A stretch of DNA of 64,000 bases, taken from assembly GCF_000722685.1 (NCBI RefSeq), contig NZ_JPFV01000015.1, forward strand, positions 334,714 to 398,713, in the 5' to 3' direction. Made by a program: the position numbers and the translations under genes. The notes beneath the pieces are model-generated. The model did no database searches. It worked only from the letters and a program-made list of their open reading frames with translations, and was not told the DNA's origin. Positions 17,716 through 30,848 of this stretch are shown here, piece after piece. The stretch is from Streptococcus mitis (GTDB lineage Bacteria > Bacillota > Bacilli > Lactobacillales > Streptococcaceae). The stretch's first letter is position 1. Each line of letters opens with the position of its first letter.

Positions 17716-17754
17716 TTTACTGGTTAATTATATCACAACCAAAAAAAGAGTCAA
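17716..17754 (-). promoter_or_regulatory. adcR promoter with AdcR operator
   Basis: Minus strand TTGACT (17749-17754), 16-base spacer, TATAAT (17727-17732). Overlapping the downstream edge of the -10 is TTAACCAGTAAA (17716-17727), one base off the AdcR consensus TTAACYRGTTAA. Confidence 0.85.
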
Positions 17755-17803
17755 GAAAAAACGTGAAAACTAGTTTCATTCTTGAACTCTTCCATATTAT
17801 TAT

Positions 17804-19307
<1,504 letters not shown>

Positions 19308-19317
19308 TTATTTCCTT

Positions 19318-20561
19318 TTATTTTTTAAACCATAGATCATTCAAGAATCCAGAAAAGATTAAGAATGACAGCATAACAACATGGAAGGTGACAATCATGC
19401 CAAGCAACTGAATCCAGCGATTCTCAGGTAGAGCAGGCTTCCCTGCTTTTTTCCGTTCCTTATTGAGCGTTTTTTCTTACGAATCCAAGCGTCATTGATG
19501 ACCAAGCCTAATCCATGAAAGAGTCCATAGGCTATATAGTACCAGGTCACACCGTGCCAAAATCCCATAATCAGCATATTTACAATGTAGGCCGCACTTG
19601 AGGTTACATTGCGATTCTTAAAGACCTTCTTTCTGGTCAACACCATGACCATTCGCATAAAGACAAAGTCACGAAACCAGAAGGACAGACTCATATGCCA
19701 GCGATTCCAAAATTCCTTTAAATCTCTTGATAAAAAAGGTTTGTTAAAGTTGATAGGGCTACGGATTCCCATCAAGTTTGAGATGGCCAAGGCAAACATA
19801 GAGTAACCTGCAAAGTCAAAGAAGAGTTCCAGACCAAATGTATACATAACTGCCAAGACATAGAGGTTAAAGAAGCCACCTGACTGCAAGGCTAAATTCT
19901 TCAAAGGAGGCAACAAGGTCTCTCCTAAAACATGAGCTAGGATAAACTTATACAAAAAGCCCCACATGATATAGCGAACAGATTCATCCAGCATATCCAT
20001 CAACTCATCTCGCTCAGGAATGGTCTGATAATTTTCATTAAAACGCTTAAAGCGATCGATTGGACCACTTGAAAAAGTCGGCATGAAGAGAAGGAAACGA
20101 AGAAATTCCCAGAGGGTAAAATCCTTAATCACTCCATCTCTCAGCTCGATGATAATCCCAACCGAACGAAAGGTCAGGTAAGAAATTCCCAAAAATCCAA
20201 GCAAAGACTGCGTTCCATTGATAGCTGGTTGCACCTTGACAAAAATAATCGGAAGGAGGGACAGAAAACTAACTAAGTAGAAGACCCACTTGCCATCCTT
20301 ACTTTTTCGATAGTGCTTGTAGAAAAGCAGAAGCAATATTTCCCAGCAAAGGTAAATACCCAAGGCAGCCAATTGATTGGTCTTCCCACCTACCAGCATG
20401 GTGACGGTAAAGAAGAGACTAACCAGCACTTCATACCAGGCAAAGCGTTTCTTGAAAAAGAGGCCGATAAAGATGGGCAAGGTTGCAGCAATCACATAGA
20501 CAAAATACTGAGGATTGCCGTATGGCTCTAAATGAGGAAGCTGTTGAAAGAACTCCATCAT
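19318..20561 (-). pseudogene. dltB: D-alanyl transfer MBOAT protein DltB, frameshifted near the 3' end
   Basis: The frame from ATG 20561 gives normal DltB (membrane-bound O-acyltransferase with many helices and the conserved His in MGFWHGVTWYY) up to residue ~362, then shifts and ends early at 19395 as a 388-residue product with a foreign tail. Adding one A to the A6 run at 19470-19475 restores the known C-terminus (NRWIQLLGMIVTFHV, then SFLIFSGFLNDLWFKK) and a total of 414 residues, stopping at 19318, 14 bases before dltC. The last membrane helix is lost in the shifted form. Cause may be a real mutation, slippage or a sequencing error. Confidence 0.85.
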
Positions 20562-22108
20562 CTGCTATTCACCTCGTTAATCAATCCTTTGATATCAATT
20601 TTTCCATTTGGAGTCAGTGGCAAACTGTCTCGGTAAAGGAATTTAGATGGCATCATGTAGGACATCATGATGTCTGTCAGGTCTTCCTTGATGGCCTTGG
20701 TAATATCGATATCACGTTCAAACTGCTCGCGGACACCATCTTTTAAGATGATATAGGCTAGTAGATTTTGTACCTTGTGATCTTTATTATAACGTGGAAC
20801 AGCAACAGCAGACTCGATAAAGCGAGACTTATTAAGGTTTTGAGAGACATCTTCCAACTCAATGCGGTAACCGTTGAACTTAATCTGGAAGTCCATGCGT
20901 CCGCCGTAGAGAAGCAAGCCCTCATCTGTCATAGTTCCCACATCGCCTGTGTGATAGGCTGGCAGTCCTTCGAACTCAAAGAAGGCTTCCGCTGTTTTTT
21001 CAGGATTGTTCATATAGCCTTTTGAAACAGCTGGTCCTGAGACAATGATTTCTCCCTGCTCCCCATTTGGTAGTTTATTACCTTCCTCATCAATGATAAA
21101 GGTTGGAGAATCAGCCTTGGTATAGCCGATTGGTAGGCGTTTGAGAGTCGCTAACATCTCATCTGTCACGGCAACTGCTGACAGAGCCACTGTCGCTTCT
21201 GTTGGGCCGTAGGCATTGATAATACGAGCATGCGGGAAACGTTCGCGCAGTTTTTGAGCCGTTTTGACCGTCAATTCTTCGCCATCAAAGTAGAAATGCG
21301 TGATACCAGGCATTTTCTCGCTATTAAAGTCTTCTGACAACATGGCCATATCTGCAAAAGAAGGGGTTGATGTCCAGATAGCGATTGGCAATGAAAAGAT
21401 GGTCGCAAAGAGTTGCTTAAAGTTCTGAGTAATGGCTGAAGGAAGGGCAAAAAGCGTACCACCCAGTGCCAAGGTCGGCGCCCAGTACATGACAGACAGG
21501 TCAAATGAGTAAGGTGGCTGAGCCAGCATTTGTGGACGACTTGGCGTCGCAAATTCCTTGTCCGTAATCATCCAATTGGTAAAGCTGAGGAGGTTATCAT
21601 GTGAAATCTGCACTCCCTTAGGCTTACCAGTCGTACCAGAAGTAAAGATGATGTAGTAATTATCATCACCCTTGACTGGATGCGTGATCTCATAGCTATT
21701 TCCTTGAGCAAAGGCTTCCTTAACCTGAGCTAGAGTCATCATTGGTGTAGAAACCTGCTCCAATGGGAAGTCTGAGATCGCAATAATCAAGCTTGGCTCT
21801 GCTACTTCTAAAATTGCCGAAACTCGCTCCAAGGCCGAATGGCTGTCAATGGGAATGTAGGCATGTCCTGACTTAGTCAGTGCTACAAAAGTTGCCAACA
21901 TTTCATATTCTTGGCCTCCAAAAACGACTACAGGAGACTTCTCTGGTAAATCCAGTTGATCGATGGCTGCAGCCAAACTATCCGAATCAGTCTTTAAATC
22001 TCCATAAGTGTGTTCCTGCCCCAAAACATTATAAACAGGATAGCTAGGCTGTGTCTGAGCAAAATGCTCAATGGTTTCAATCATATCTACTATTGGTTTA
22101 TTTGACAC
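20558..22108 (-). CDS. dltA: D-alanine--poly(phosphoribitol) ligase DltA
   Basis: 516 residues with a GTG start at 22108 (AGGAG upstream). Adenylation-domain enzyme: A3 loop [16 protein letters not shown]5 [15 protein letters not shown]7 YHTGDV, A8 [15 protein letters not shown] and A10 Lys in [11 protein letters not shown]. It activates D-alanine with ATP and loads DltC. Its stop overlaps the dltB start (ATGA). Confidence 0.97.
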   Translation of the reverse strand: MSNKPIVDMIETIEHFAQTQPSYPVYNVLGQEHTYGDLKTDSDSLAAAIDQLDLPEKSPVVVFGGQEYEMLATFVALTKSGHAYIPIDSHSALERVSAILEVAEPSLIIAISDFPLEQVSTPMMTLAQVKEAFAQGNSYEITHPVKGDDNYYIIFTSGTTGKPKGVQISHDNLLSFTNWMITDKEFATPSRPQMLAQPPYSFDLSVMYWAPTLALGGTLFALPSAITQNFKQLFATIFSLPIAIWTSTPSFADMAMLSEDFNSEKMPGITHFYFDGEELTVKTAQKLRERFPHARIINAYGPTEATVALSAVAVTDEMLATLKRLPIGYTKADSPTFIIDEEGNKLPNGEQGEIIVSGPAVSKGYMNNPEKTAEAFFEFEGLPAYHTGDVGTMTDEGLLLYGGRMDFQIKFNGYRIELEDVSQNLNKSRFIESAVAVPRYNKDHKVQNLLAYIILKDGVREQFERDIDITKAIKEDLTDIMMSYMMPSKFLYRDSLPLTPNGKIDIKGLINEVNSR

Positions 22109-22128
22109 AATAGGGGTTCTCCTTCAAG

Positions 22129-22260
22129 TTAAAATTCATTATAGATAAAGCCTCCTTGACCCTGACCAAGATAGCTAAAGAAGTAAAGCAGCCCTAGAAA
22201 GATAAGAAAATACAAGGCTGTCCGACCAAGAAAAAGGTACAATTCTTTTCTTTGTTTCAT
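22129..22260 (-). CDS. dltX: Small membrane protein DltX
   Basis: 43 residues starting MKQRKELYLFLGRTALYFL, one membrane helix and the C-terminal motif GGFIYNEF typical of DltX, which docks to DltB/DltD and is needed for D-alanylation. A longer in-frame ATG at 22332 overlaps the -10 hexamer, so it cannot be the transcribed start. First gene of the operon; 20 bases from dltA. Confidence 0.85.
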   Translation of the reverse strand: MKQRKELYLFLGRTALYFLIFLGLLYFFSYLGQGQGGFIYNEF

Positions 22261-22330
22261 CAAGAAAAACCATTCATTTCTGTAATTTTTGTTAAAATAA
22301 GATGAACTCTTACTATAGTATTTTTCTACC

Positions 22331-22360
22331 ATTGTACCACTTTATAGGGTGGTTTTTCAA
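22331..22360 (-). promoter_or_regulatory. Promoter of the dltXABCD operon
   Basis: Minus strand TTGAAA (22355-22360), 18-base spacer, TACAAT (22331-22336). The transcript leader would be about 65 bases. Confidence 0.65.
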
Positions 22361-22385
22361 TTGTTTACCGTACATTTTCACTACA

Positions 22386-22402
22386 TTTCAGCTTGTTTTA
22401 AG
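22386..22402 (+). promoter_or_regulatory. Candidate CiaR box upstream of dlt
   Basis: TTTCAG-CTTGT-TTTAAG matches the CiaR direct repeat TTTAAG-N5-TTTAAG at 11 of 12 positions. It lies 26 bases upstream of the -35 hexamer. Confidence 0.45.
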
Positions 22403-22431
22403 GATTATGCGGTTTTTCTATGCATATTTTT

Positions 22432-22460
22432 AAAAAAAGCCTGAGATTTTCATCTCAAGC
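22432..22460 (-). terminator. Terminator of glpKOF
   Basis: Minus strand GCTTGAGAT/ATCTCAGGC hairpin followed by seven T. Confidence 0.85.
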
Positions 22461-22485
22461 TCTATCAACAAAATTGTTTTCTAGA

Positions 22486-23190
22486 TTAGAAAAGTGAGAA
22501 TACAAGCACGGCCAAGGCTGCACCGATAACAGGTCCCACAACAGGAATCCAGGCATAAGACCAGTCTCCGTCTCCCTTGTTTGAAATTGGAAGGATACTG
22601 TGCATGATACGAGGTCCAAGGTCACGCGCAGGGTTCAAGGCATAGCCTGTTGTCCCACCTAGTGATAGACCGATACCGACAATCAAAGTTCCCACTGCAA
22701 AGGTTCCGATTCCTGCTTGAAGGTCATAAAGTCCCAAAGCAAAGATTGTCAATACCAATACAAAGGTGCCAAGGATTTCGCTGATCAAGTTTGATACAGT
22801 ATCTTTGATGGCTGGTCCAGTACTGAAGGTTGCCAGGATATTTCCTGCATTTTCTTCTGCCTCATAATGCGGTTTGAATTGCAACCAAACCAAAATCTGA
22901 CCGAGCATAGCCCCTGCGAACTGGGCTAGGATATAAGGGAAAACGGAAGCCCAAGGCAAACCACCTTTTAAGGCCACACCGATAGTCACAGCTGGGTTTA
23001 AATGAGCTGGACTGAGCTTGCCAGATACAAAGACTGCAACCGCAACTGCAATCCCCCAACCCATGGTAATCACAATCCAACCTGAGCTGTTGCTCTTAGT
23101 TTTTGGAAGAACCACACCAGCAACAACACCATTTCCTAGAAGAATCAGGATTAAAGTCCCTAAAAATTCTCCAAATAATTCATTCATCAT
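22486..23190 (-). CDS. glpF: Glycerol uptake facilitator GlpF
   Basis: 234 residues from ATG 23190 (GGAG upstream). Six-helix aquaglyceroporin with both pore motifs, HLNPAVT and ALNPARD; the second has the Asp that marks glycerol rather than water channels. It lets glycerol enter for phosphorylation by GlpK. Third gene of glpKOF, 70 bases after glpO. Confidence 0.95.
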   Translation of the reverse strand: MMNELFGEFLGTLILILLGNGVVAGVVLPKTKSNSSGWIVITMGWGIAVAVAVFVSGKLSPAHLNPAVTIGVALKGGLPWASVFPYILAQFAGAMLGQILVWLQFKPHYEAEENAGNILATFSTGPAIKDTVSNLISEILGTFVLVLTIFALGLYDLQAGIGTFAVGTLIVGIGLSLGGTTGYALNPARDLGPRIMHSILPISNKGDGDWSYAWIPVVGPVIGAALAVLVFSLF

Positions 23191-23259
23191 CTTTCTGTCT
23201 CCATTAAAAAGAAGGAGGGGTAGACTAGGAGTCCTGCCCTCCACCTCTTTTATTTTTTC

Positions 23260-25086
23260 TTAATTTTTTAATTCTGCTAAATCGTTGTTAGCAAGAGCTG
23301 CTTCGACATCCGCACGGTAAGTTGCTTTCTCGTCTTCTGTCCAGTCATAGAATCGTCCCATTTCATCTAAAACTGGCTCAACGATGCTATCCAAACTATC
23401 ACGCATAAAGAGCATGTGGTTGGTACGACGAAGAAGGAAGTCAACCGGGCTAAGAGCCAACTCATTGCGCATTGCATAGTGAAGTGACAAAGTATCCGCC
23501 AAACTGAGTCCTGGTGCTTGTTCCAAACTATGAGCAAGAGCAAAGACTTTCGGTGCATTTGAACCGTAGAGATTTGCGAGATAGTGAGCTTCCTTGCTAT
23601 CCAAGCCACGTGACACTCCAAGTTGCGCAAAGGCTTCGATTTCTGAGTCCACATTTGCTGGGTTCAATTCCCCACCTGAAACAGGGTAAGTCTTAGAATT
23701 GATGAGTTTAAAGCTACGGTCAAATTCTGCTTTGAGGATGTCAACCACGCGCTCCATAGCTCCTTCAGCCATCTTACGGTAGTCTGTGATTTTACCACCA
23801 GCAAGGGTCAAGAGGCCATTGTCATCTCGGTCCAAGCTCGAACCACGTGAAACTGCAGATGGATCCAAATGTTTCTCAGAGGTACTGCTTTCAAGCTTGC
23901 TGACAGCAGACTCAACATCTTCACGCGTTTTTTCTTTAGAGAGATAAGATTCAACAGTCGCAATCAAGTTGTTAAAGCTTTCATCACTGATGGTTCCGTT
24001 ATTTCCTCCATTGTAGTCAGAAGCGCTATTGCCTGCGATCAATGGACGAAGACCTGCCCAGCTACTTTCAATGTCAGCAACAGTAATGTTTGCATCTGGG
24101 AAGCGGTTATTGACAATACCAAGTAGATAATCTACATCTTCCTGAGTCACTTTTGGATGTTCCAAATCCCCTGTGTAGTCTGTATCCGTTGTACCAAAGT
24201 AAGTCTTGTTTTCACGCGGGAGAACAAAGACCATACGACCATCTCCCAAACCAGTGTCAAAGTAAACTGGCTGTGAAACCTTGATCTTGCTTGAGTCCAC
24301 TACCAAGTGAACTCCCTTAGTTGGACGCATTTGTGAGAATTGGGTTCCCTTATTAGACAAATTGCGTACTTTGTCGCTCCAAGGACCTGTTGTGTTAATC
24401 ACCAGACGGGCCTTGATTTCAAAGACTTGGTCTGTCAAGAGATCACGAGCTACAACACCTGTAATCTTGCCACTTTCGTCAAAGAGGAAGCCTTCTGCCT
24501 TCACGTGGTTGGCAATGAGGGCACCGTCTTGGTTGGCACGTTTGATGTTTTCAATCACGAGACGTGCATCGTTGTTACGGAAGTCAAGATAAACTCCACC
24601 TCCTACCAAACCTTCTTTCTTCAAGTTTGGCTGGCGTTCCAAGACTTCTTCCTTGCTCAAGACCTTGTTAGCAGCTGGCGTATTGTTAACCCCTGCTAAA
24701 AGATCGTACAAATCCATGGCTACTTTCAGACGGAAGAGGCTAAAGGTCGCTCCATCTTCATCGTAAACTGGTAAGAGCATTGGATCTGGTTTTGGAATGT
24801 GTGGAGCAATTTGTTGTACCACTGCACGTTCTGAAACCGTATCTGATACTACTTCTACGTCAAATTGCTTGAGGTAACGCAGACCTCCGTGAACCAATTT
24901 TGTTGAACGGCTGGATGTTCCTTCTGCGAAGTCCTGCATTTCAATCAAACCAGTATCTAGACCACTAGCTGCTGCCTGTAAAGCTACACCAGCCCCTGTG
25001 ATTCCTCCACCGATAATCAAGAGGTCCAGTGTACGTTCCTGCATCTTTTTAATTGATAATTCCCGTGTTTTCTTTGAAAATTCCAT
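23260..25086 (-). CDS. glpO: Alpha-glycerophosphate oxidase GlpO
   Basis: 608 residues. N-terminal FAD-binding motif LLIIGGGITGAGVALQAA, then the GlpD-like substrate domain and a C-terminal helical cap (FDRSFKL onward). It oxidises sn-glycerol 3-phosphate to dihydroxyacetone phosphate with O2, releasing H2O2. Streptococcal forms have an insert of about 50 residues relative to GlpD, present here around residues 355-420. Between glpK and glpF. Confidence 0.95.
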   Translation of the reverse strand: MEFSKKTRELSIKKMQERTLDLLIIGGGITGAGVALQAAASGLDTGLIEMQDFAEGTSSRSTKLVHGGLRYLKQFDVEVVSDTVSERAVVQQIAPHIPKPDPMLLPVYDEDGATFSLFRLKVAMDLYDLLAGVNNTPAANKVLSKEEVLERQPNLKKEGLVGGGVYLDFRNNDARLVIENIKRANQDGALIANHVKAEGFLFDESGKITGVVARDLLTDQVFEIKARLVINTTGPWSDKVRNLSNKGTQFSQMRPTKGVHLVVDSSKIKVSQPVYFDTGLGDGRMVFVLPRENKTYFGTTDTDYTGDLEHPKVTQEDVDYLLGIVNNRFPDANITVADIESSWAGLRPLIAGNSASDYNGGNNGTISDESFNNLIATVESYLSKEKTREDVESAVSKLESSTSEKHLDPSAVSRGSSLDRDDNGLLTLAGGKITDYRKMAEGAMERVVDILKAEFDRSFKLINSKTYPVSGGELNPANVDSEIEAFAQLGVSRGLDSKEAHYLANLYGSNAPKVFALAHSLEQAPGLSLADTLSLHYAMRNELALSPVDFLLRRTNHMLFMRDSLDSIVEPVLDEMGRFYDWTEDEKATYRADVEAALANNDLAELKN

Positions 25087-25127
25087 ACTTACACACTTTC
25101 TAACTAAGTCGCTTTATTCTTCCAGTA

Positions 25128-26681
<1,554 letters not shown>

Positions 26682-26687
26682 CTAACT

Positions 26688-26711
26688 AGTATACAAAATA
26701 AAGCGCTTTCT
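26688..26711 (-). promoter_or_regulatory. glpK promoter with cre-like site
   Basis: Minus strand TATACT (26688-26693) with TG upstream. The palindrome AAAGCGCTTT (26700-26709) lies in the -35 region and matches the CcpA cre consensus with two mismatches, so carbon catabolite repression is likely. Confidence 0.65.
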
Positions 26712-26767
26712 TGTTTATCAACTTTTTTAATTTTTTAAAAAATGTGAGTAGATTGTGTGAATTTCAC

Positions 26768-26797
26768 AAAAAAGACCTGGAACAACCAAGCCTTTTA
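26768..26797 (-). terminator. Terminator of the Mga-like regulator
   Basis: Minus strand imperfect hairpin around TTGGTTGTTCCA flanked by AAAAG/CTTTTTT, overlapping the stop codon. Confidence 0.65.
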
Positions 26798-28222
26798 AGT
26801 GAATAATAACTGACGAATAGCCACCAAATCTTCCATATCCAAGTCATTTTTTAAATAATAAACTGGTGTTTGTTCCTTCTTATGAATCGGGTTATTGGTA
26901 ACCAGCAAATCATAATGTCGAGTTCGGTCATAGGCTTCAATGGTAATAAAACGATTGTATTCCAAATACCGTTTCAAAATGGCTGCCATCCTTGAAAAGA
27001 CAAGAAAACCAGATGTCAAATCCAGACCAATCCGCATATGCTGACCACCATTTTCAGCCATATATTCGATTAACTGCAGCCATTCCCAGAGAATTTTCTT
27101 ATCTAAATCTGTCCCCTGATGAAAGGCCGGTAGAGCATGAAAAATCTCCTCTGCCGTTCCCCTAAAATCATGTTCCATCAGCAAATAAGGATGACGATTC
27201 TCCAACTGGTACTTGTAGCGGTCCTGTAAAATATAGCCCTTATAGAGATAGACTTGAGCACAAAGCTGACTGAGTTCATAGGTGACATGGTCCTCTGTAT
27301 AATCACCCAGTAACTCCTCCTTCTTCATTTCTTGAATCAATTGCGTCAGCAAATCGGCCAACTGCCCTCCAAAACCAAGAATATACTCCATTGTATGAAG
27401 AGGAAGGATGCGATGAGATAGGAGGAAAGAGAAGAATATCATCATCTCCTCATCCTCGGTTCCTAGAGGAAGGTGTTGCCCGGCAAAAAAGGAAGGAGCC
27501 TTTCGATGCAAACGAAGGTAGAAAATATTGTCAAAATACCCTCGCATTTTCTCTTCTATCACTTGAAACTGACAGGCATTGACCCGAAGACGCTGTTGAC
27601 TGATATGAGCCCAGAGAACCAAGTCCAATTTCTGACCCGAAGACAAACTTGCACCGCAGATTTCTTCTAAAGTGGCAATCTCCTGTTTTCTCTCTGGTTT
27701 CTGCATGTGACCTTCCCATTCCTGACTCGACCAGACCTTGCGGAAAAGGCAGAAATAGAAATAGCGAATCTGATGCTCTGGACCTCGCCAACGTCCATTT
27801 TGGATGGATAAATCAAATTCTGACAAAATCTGATTTAAGCTAGCTAAGTGACGGCCAAGCGTAGCCTCGCTAATCATCAATTCTTGAGCCAGCTGATGGG
27901 CTAAAAACTGTTGGTGGTAGAGAAGATAGACCACAATCTGGTATTTAACAGCATTCTCCAAAAACAGGCTCCGAATATCTCTCCCCTTGGTAGCTGCACC
28001 GATCGACAGGCGCAGATTTTCATCTTCTAAGGAGATGTTCAGCTCTAAGCCACTATCCAAAGCCTTTTCATTAAGAAGGGTGACATATTTGGTTAGAGTT
28101 GCTTTTGAAAATCCTGTTTCCTCCATTACAGCCTTGACAGTCGTCTGAGACTCTTGTAATAGAAAGGAAAGGATTGAAAATTGGCCAGATTCGGCCTTTT
28201 CCATCAAATCTCCTAAATACAT
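26795..28222 (-). CDS. Mga-like helix-turn-helix transcriptional regulator
   Basis: 475 residues. N-terminal winged-helix segment ([22 protein letters not shown]), a second HTH at ~residues 95-135 ([27 protein letters not shown]), then a long PRD-like/Mga C-terminal half. The protein lies directly upstream of glpK in the same direction but has its own terminator, so it is not part of the operon; control of glpKOF is a reasonable guess. Start: ATG 28222 with GAAAGGGG, or ATG 28204 (MEKAESGQ) with the better AGGAG; both are possible. Confidence 0.85.
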   Translation of the reverse strand: MYLGDLMEKAESGQFSILSFLLQESQTTVKAVMEETGFSKATLTKYVTLLNEKALDSGLELNISLEDENLRLSIGAATKGRDIRSLFLENAVKYQIVVYLLYHQQFLAHQLAQELMISEATLGRHLASLNQILSEFDLSIQNGRWRGPEHQIRYFYFCLFRKVWSSQEWEGHMQKPERKQEIATLEEICGASLSSGQKLDLVLWAHISQQRLRVNACQFQVIEEKMRGYFDNIFYLRLHRKAPSFFAGQHLPLGTEDEEMMIFFSFLLSHRILPLHTMEYILGFGGQLADLLTQLIQEMKKEELLGDYTEDHVTYELSQLCAQVYLYKGYILQDRYKYQLENRHPYLLMEHDFRGTAEEIFHALPAFHQGTDLDKKILWEWLQLIEYMAENGGQHMRIGLDLTSGFLVFSRMAAILKRYLEYNRFITIEAYDRTRHYDLLVTNNPIHKKEQTPVYYLKNDLDMEDLVAIRQLLFT

Positions 28223-28371
28223 TTGTTACCCCTTTCATTTTCTACCTTAAGCATAGCATAAATCTTACAAATGCTGAAATAATCTGTTTCTCTTTTTATT
28301 TACCTGCTGATTTCCTGATCCATTATCCTGAAAATCAGCAAACACACGGCTCCCCCTTTGGGCTTTTTTAT

Positions 28372-28379
28372 GCTAAAAT
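28372..28379 (+). promoter_or_regulatory. Extended -10 of hslO, seven bases before the ATG
   Basis: TGCTAAAAT ends at 28379 and the ATG is at 28387, so the transcript would start at or next to the start codon. No Shine-Dalgarno sequence is present. Confidence 0.6.
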
Positions 28380-28386
28380 AGTAGCT

Positions 28387-29259
28387 ATGGATAAAATTAT
28401 TAAAACTATATCAGAAAGCGGAGCCTTTCGTGCTTTTGTCCTTGACAGCACAGAAACCGTCCGTACTGCTCAAGAAAAACACCAAACCCAAGCTAGCTCA
28501 ACTGTAGCGCTTGGTCGAACTCTTATCGCTAGCCAGATTCTCGCAGCCAATGAAAAAGGAAATACCAAACTAACAGTTAAGGTGCTGGGATCTAGCTCAC
28601 TAGGTGCCATCATCACCGTCGCTGATACCAAGGGGAATGTCAAAGGTTACGTTCAAAATCCAGGTGTCGATATCAAAAAGACTGCAACTGGTGAAGTCCT
28701 AGTCGGACCTTTTGTTGGAAATGGTCAATTCCTCGTTATCACAGACTACGGCATTGGAAATCCTTACAACTCTATGACTCCCCTCATCTCTGGAGAAATC
28801 GGTGAAGACCTGGCCTTTTACCTGACTGAAAGCCAACAGACCCCTTCTGCTGTCGGCCTCAATGTCCTTTTAGACGAAGAAGACAAGGTCAAGGTTGCAG
28901 GTGGTTTCCTAGTTCAAGTCTTGCCGGGAGCCAAGGAAGAAGAGATTACCCGATTTGAAAAACGCATCCAAGAAATGCCAGCTATCTCAACGCTTCTCGA
29001 AAGTGAAGACCATATCGAAGCCCTCCTCAATGCTATCTACGGTGACGAGGCCTACAAGCGTCTTTCTGAAGAAGAAATCCGTTTCCAATGTGACTGTAGT
29101 CATGAGCGCTTTATGAACGCTCTTGCTAGTCTTCCAAGCTCAGACTTACAGGAAATGAAAGAGGAAGACCACGGGGCAGAAATCACTTGTCAATTCTGCC
29201 AAACAACTTACAACTTTGATGAAAACGACCTGGAGGAACTCATTCGTGACAAATCTTAA
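28387..29259 (+). CDS. hslO: Redox-regulated chaperone Hsp33
   Basis: 290 residues starting [21 protein letters not shown]-terminal Hsp33 fold and a C-terminal zinc/redox switch with four Cys (QCDCSH and CQFC). Under oxidative stress it releases zinc, unfolds and holds unfolding proteins. The start is chosen by the family length and the promoter just upstream; the message is probably leaderless. Overlaps dusB. Confidence 0.95.
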   Translation: MDKIIKTISESGAFRAFVLDSTETVRTAQEKHQTQASSTVALGRTLIASQILAANEKGNTKLTVKVLGSSSLGAIITVADTKGNVKGYVQNPGVDIKKTATGEVLVGPFVGNGQFLVITDYGIGNPYNSMTPLISGEIGEDLAFYLTESQQTPSAVGLNVLLDEEDKVKVAGGFLVQVLPGAKEEEITRFEKRIQEMPAISTLLESEDHIEALLNAIYGDEAYKRLSEEEIRFQCDCSHERFMNALASLPSSDLQEMKEEDHGAEITCQFCQTTYNFDENDLEELIRDKS

Positions 29260-30226
29260 TACACCTTTTATGATTGGCAATGTTGAGATTCCCAATCGTA
29301 CCGTTTTAGCGCCTATGGCTGGCGTGACCAACTCAGCCTTTCGTACCATCGCAAAAGAGCTCGGAGCTGGACTCGTTGTCATGGAAATGGTCTCTGACAA
29401 GGGAATCCAATACAACAACGAAAAAACCCTGCATATGCTTCATATCGATGAAGGCGAAAACCCAGTCTCTATCCAACTATTTGGTAGTGATGAAGACAGT
29501 CTAGCACGCGCAGCAGAATTCATCCAAGAAAACACCAAAACCGATATCGTGGATATCAACATGGGCTGCCCAGTTAATAAAATCGTGAAGAACGAAGCTG
29601 GTGCTATGTGGCTCAAGGATCCAGACAAGATTTACTCTATCATCAACAAGGTCCAGTCTGTCCTTGATATCCCACTTACTGTCAAAATGCGTACCGGCTG
29701 GGCTGACCCATCTCTGGCAGTAGAAAATGCCCTCGCTGCTGAAGCTGCAGGTGTTTCTGCCCTCGCCATGCATGGCCGTACCCGTGAACAAATGTATACA
29801 GGTCACGCAGACCTTGAGACCCTTCACAAGGTCGCTCAAGCTCTGACCAAGATTCCATTTATCGCTAATGGTGACATCCGTACAGTTCAAGAAGCCAAGC
29901 AACGCATCGAAGAAGTAGGTGCTGATGCAGTCATGATTGGCCGCGCTGCTATGGGAAATCCTTACCTCTTCAACCAAATCAACCATTACTTTGAAACAGG
30001 AGAAATCCTACCTGATTTGACCTTTGAGGACAAGATGAAAATCGCCTACGAACACTTGAAACGCTTGATTAACCTCAAAGGGGAAAACGTCGCAGTTCGT
30101 GAATTCCGTGGCCTCGCTCCTCACTACCTCCGTGGAACATCTGGCGCTGCCAAACTCCGTGGAGCCATTTCACAAGCTAGCACCCTAGCAGAGATTGAGG
30201 CACTCTTGCAGTTGGATAAGGCTTAA
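29246..30226 (+). CDS. dusB: tRNA-dihydrouridine synthase
   Basis: 326 residues from a GTG start at 29246 (GGAGGA eight bases upstream), overlapping the hslO end by 14 bases. TIM-barrel FMN enzyme: [14 protein letters not shown] at the N-terminus, catalytic Cys in [11 protein letters not shown]/phosphate site in IGRAAMGNP. It reduces uridine in tRNA D-loops. An ATG at 29216 in frame lies inside hslO and has no ribosome site. Confidence 0.95.
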   Translation: MTNLNTPFMIGNVEIPNRTVLAPMAGVTNSAFRTIAKELGAGLVVMEMVSDKGIQYNNEKTLHMLHIDEGENPVSIQLFGSDEDSLARAAEFIQENTKTDIVDINMGCPVNKIVKNEAGAMWLKDPDKIYSIINKVQSVLDIPLTVKMRTGWADPSLAVENALAAEAAGVSALAMHGRTREQMYTGHADLETLHKVAQALTKIPFIANGDIRTVQEAKQRIEEVGADAVMIGRAAMGNPYLFNQINHYFETGEILPDLTFEDKMKIAYEHLKRLINLKGENVAVREFRGLAPHYLRGTSGAAKLRGAISQASTLAEIEALLQLDKA

Positions 30227-30227
30227 A

Positions 30228-30779
30228 ATGGTTCATACTGCTCTACTAATTATCGATATGCAAAAAGCATTTGATAGCCCTATCTGGGGAGAACGAAATA
30301 ACCCTCAAGCTGAACATCAAGCATTGAGGTTACTAGCATACTTTCGTAAACACTCTCTTCCAGTCTTACATGTTCAACACATATCTGACAATCCCCAGTC
30401 GCAATTTCATAACAAACAAAATCAGGTGTTTAAAAGTGGATTTGAGCCGATTACCTCAGAACCTGTCTTTCAAAAAATGGTTAATAGCGCCTTTATTGGA
30501 ACAAATCTTGAAACCTATTTACGAACAAATCAGATTTGTCATTTAGTCGTTGTTGGTTTGACCCTGCCTCATTGTGTATCTACTACGACACGAATGGCAG
30601 CAAATCTTGGTTTTGAAGTCACTTTACTAGCCGATGCTACTGCCAGTTTTACCCTATCTAATAAAAACGGTCAGGCCATCTCTCCTGAGACTATCCATGA
30701 GATTAATCTCCTTTCTCTACAAGATGAGTTTGCTCAAATTCTTACTACAGAAGAATTTTTAACCCAAGTACAAGTATAA
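30228..30779 (+). CDS. Isochorismatase-family cysteine hydrolase
   Basis: 183 residues starting MVHTALLIIDMQKAFDSP, one base after the dusB stop. The catalytic triad is visible: Asp in LLIIDMQ, a Lys mid-protein, and the nucleophile Cys in GLTLPHCVSTTTRMAANLG. Family members hydrolyse nicotinamide or isochorismate-like amides; the substrate here is not known. Co-transcribed with hslO-dusB and ended by a clear terminator. Confidence 0.85.
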   Translation: MVHTALLIIDMQKAFDSPIWGERNNPQAEHQALRLLAYFRKHSLPVLHVQHISDNPQSQFHNKQNQVFKSGFEPITSEPVFQKMVNSAFIGTNLETYLRTNQICHLVVVGLTLPHCVSTTTRMAANLGFEVTLLADATASFTLSNKNGQAISPETIHEINLLSLQDEFAQILTTEEFLTQVQV

Positions 30780-30782
30780 AAT

Positions 30783-30815
30783 AATCCGTCAACTCTTATT
30801 GAGCTGACGGATTTT
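30783..30815 (+). terminator. Terminator of hslO-dusB-isochorismatase operon
   Basis: AATCCGTCA/TGACGGATT hairpin followed by TTTT; the A-rich upstream side makes it work in both directions, so it may also serve the convergent lipoprotein gene. Confidence 0.85.
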
Positions 30816-30848
30816 CTTTGATTATAAAAATTCAAATACTGAAGGTTA

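Noticed and set aside
17762..17777. Terminator after dltD
   Set aside because: TGAAAACTAGTTTCA-like hairpin is only 5-6 bp; too weak to call, though some T follow on the minus strand.
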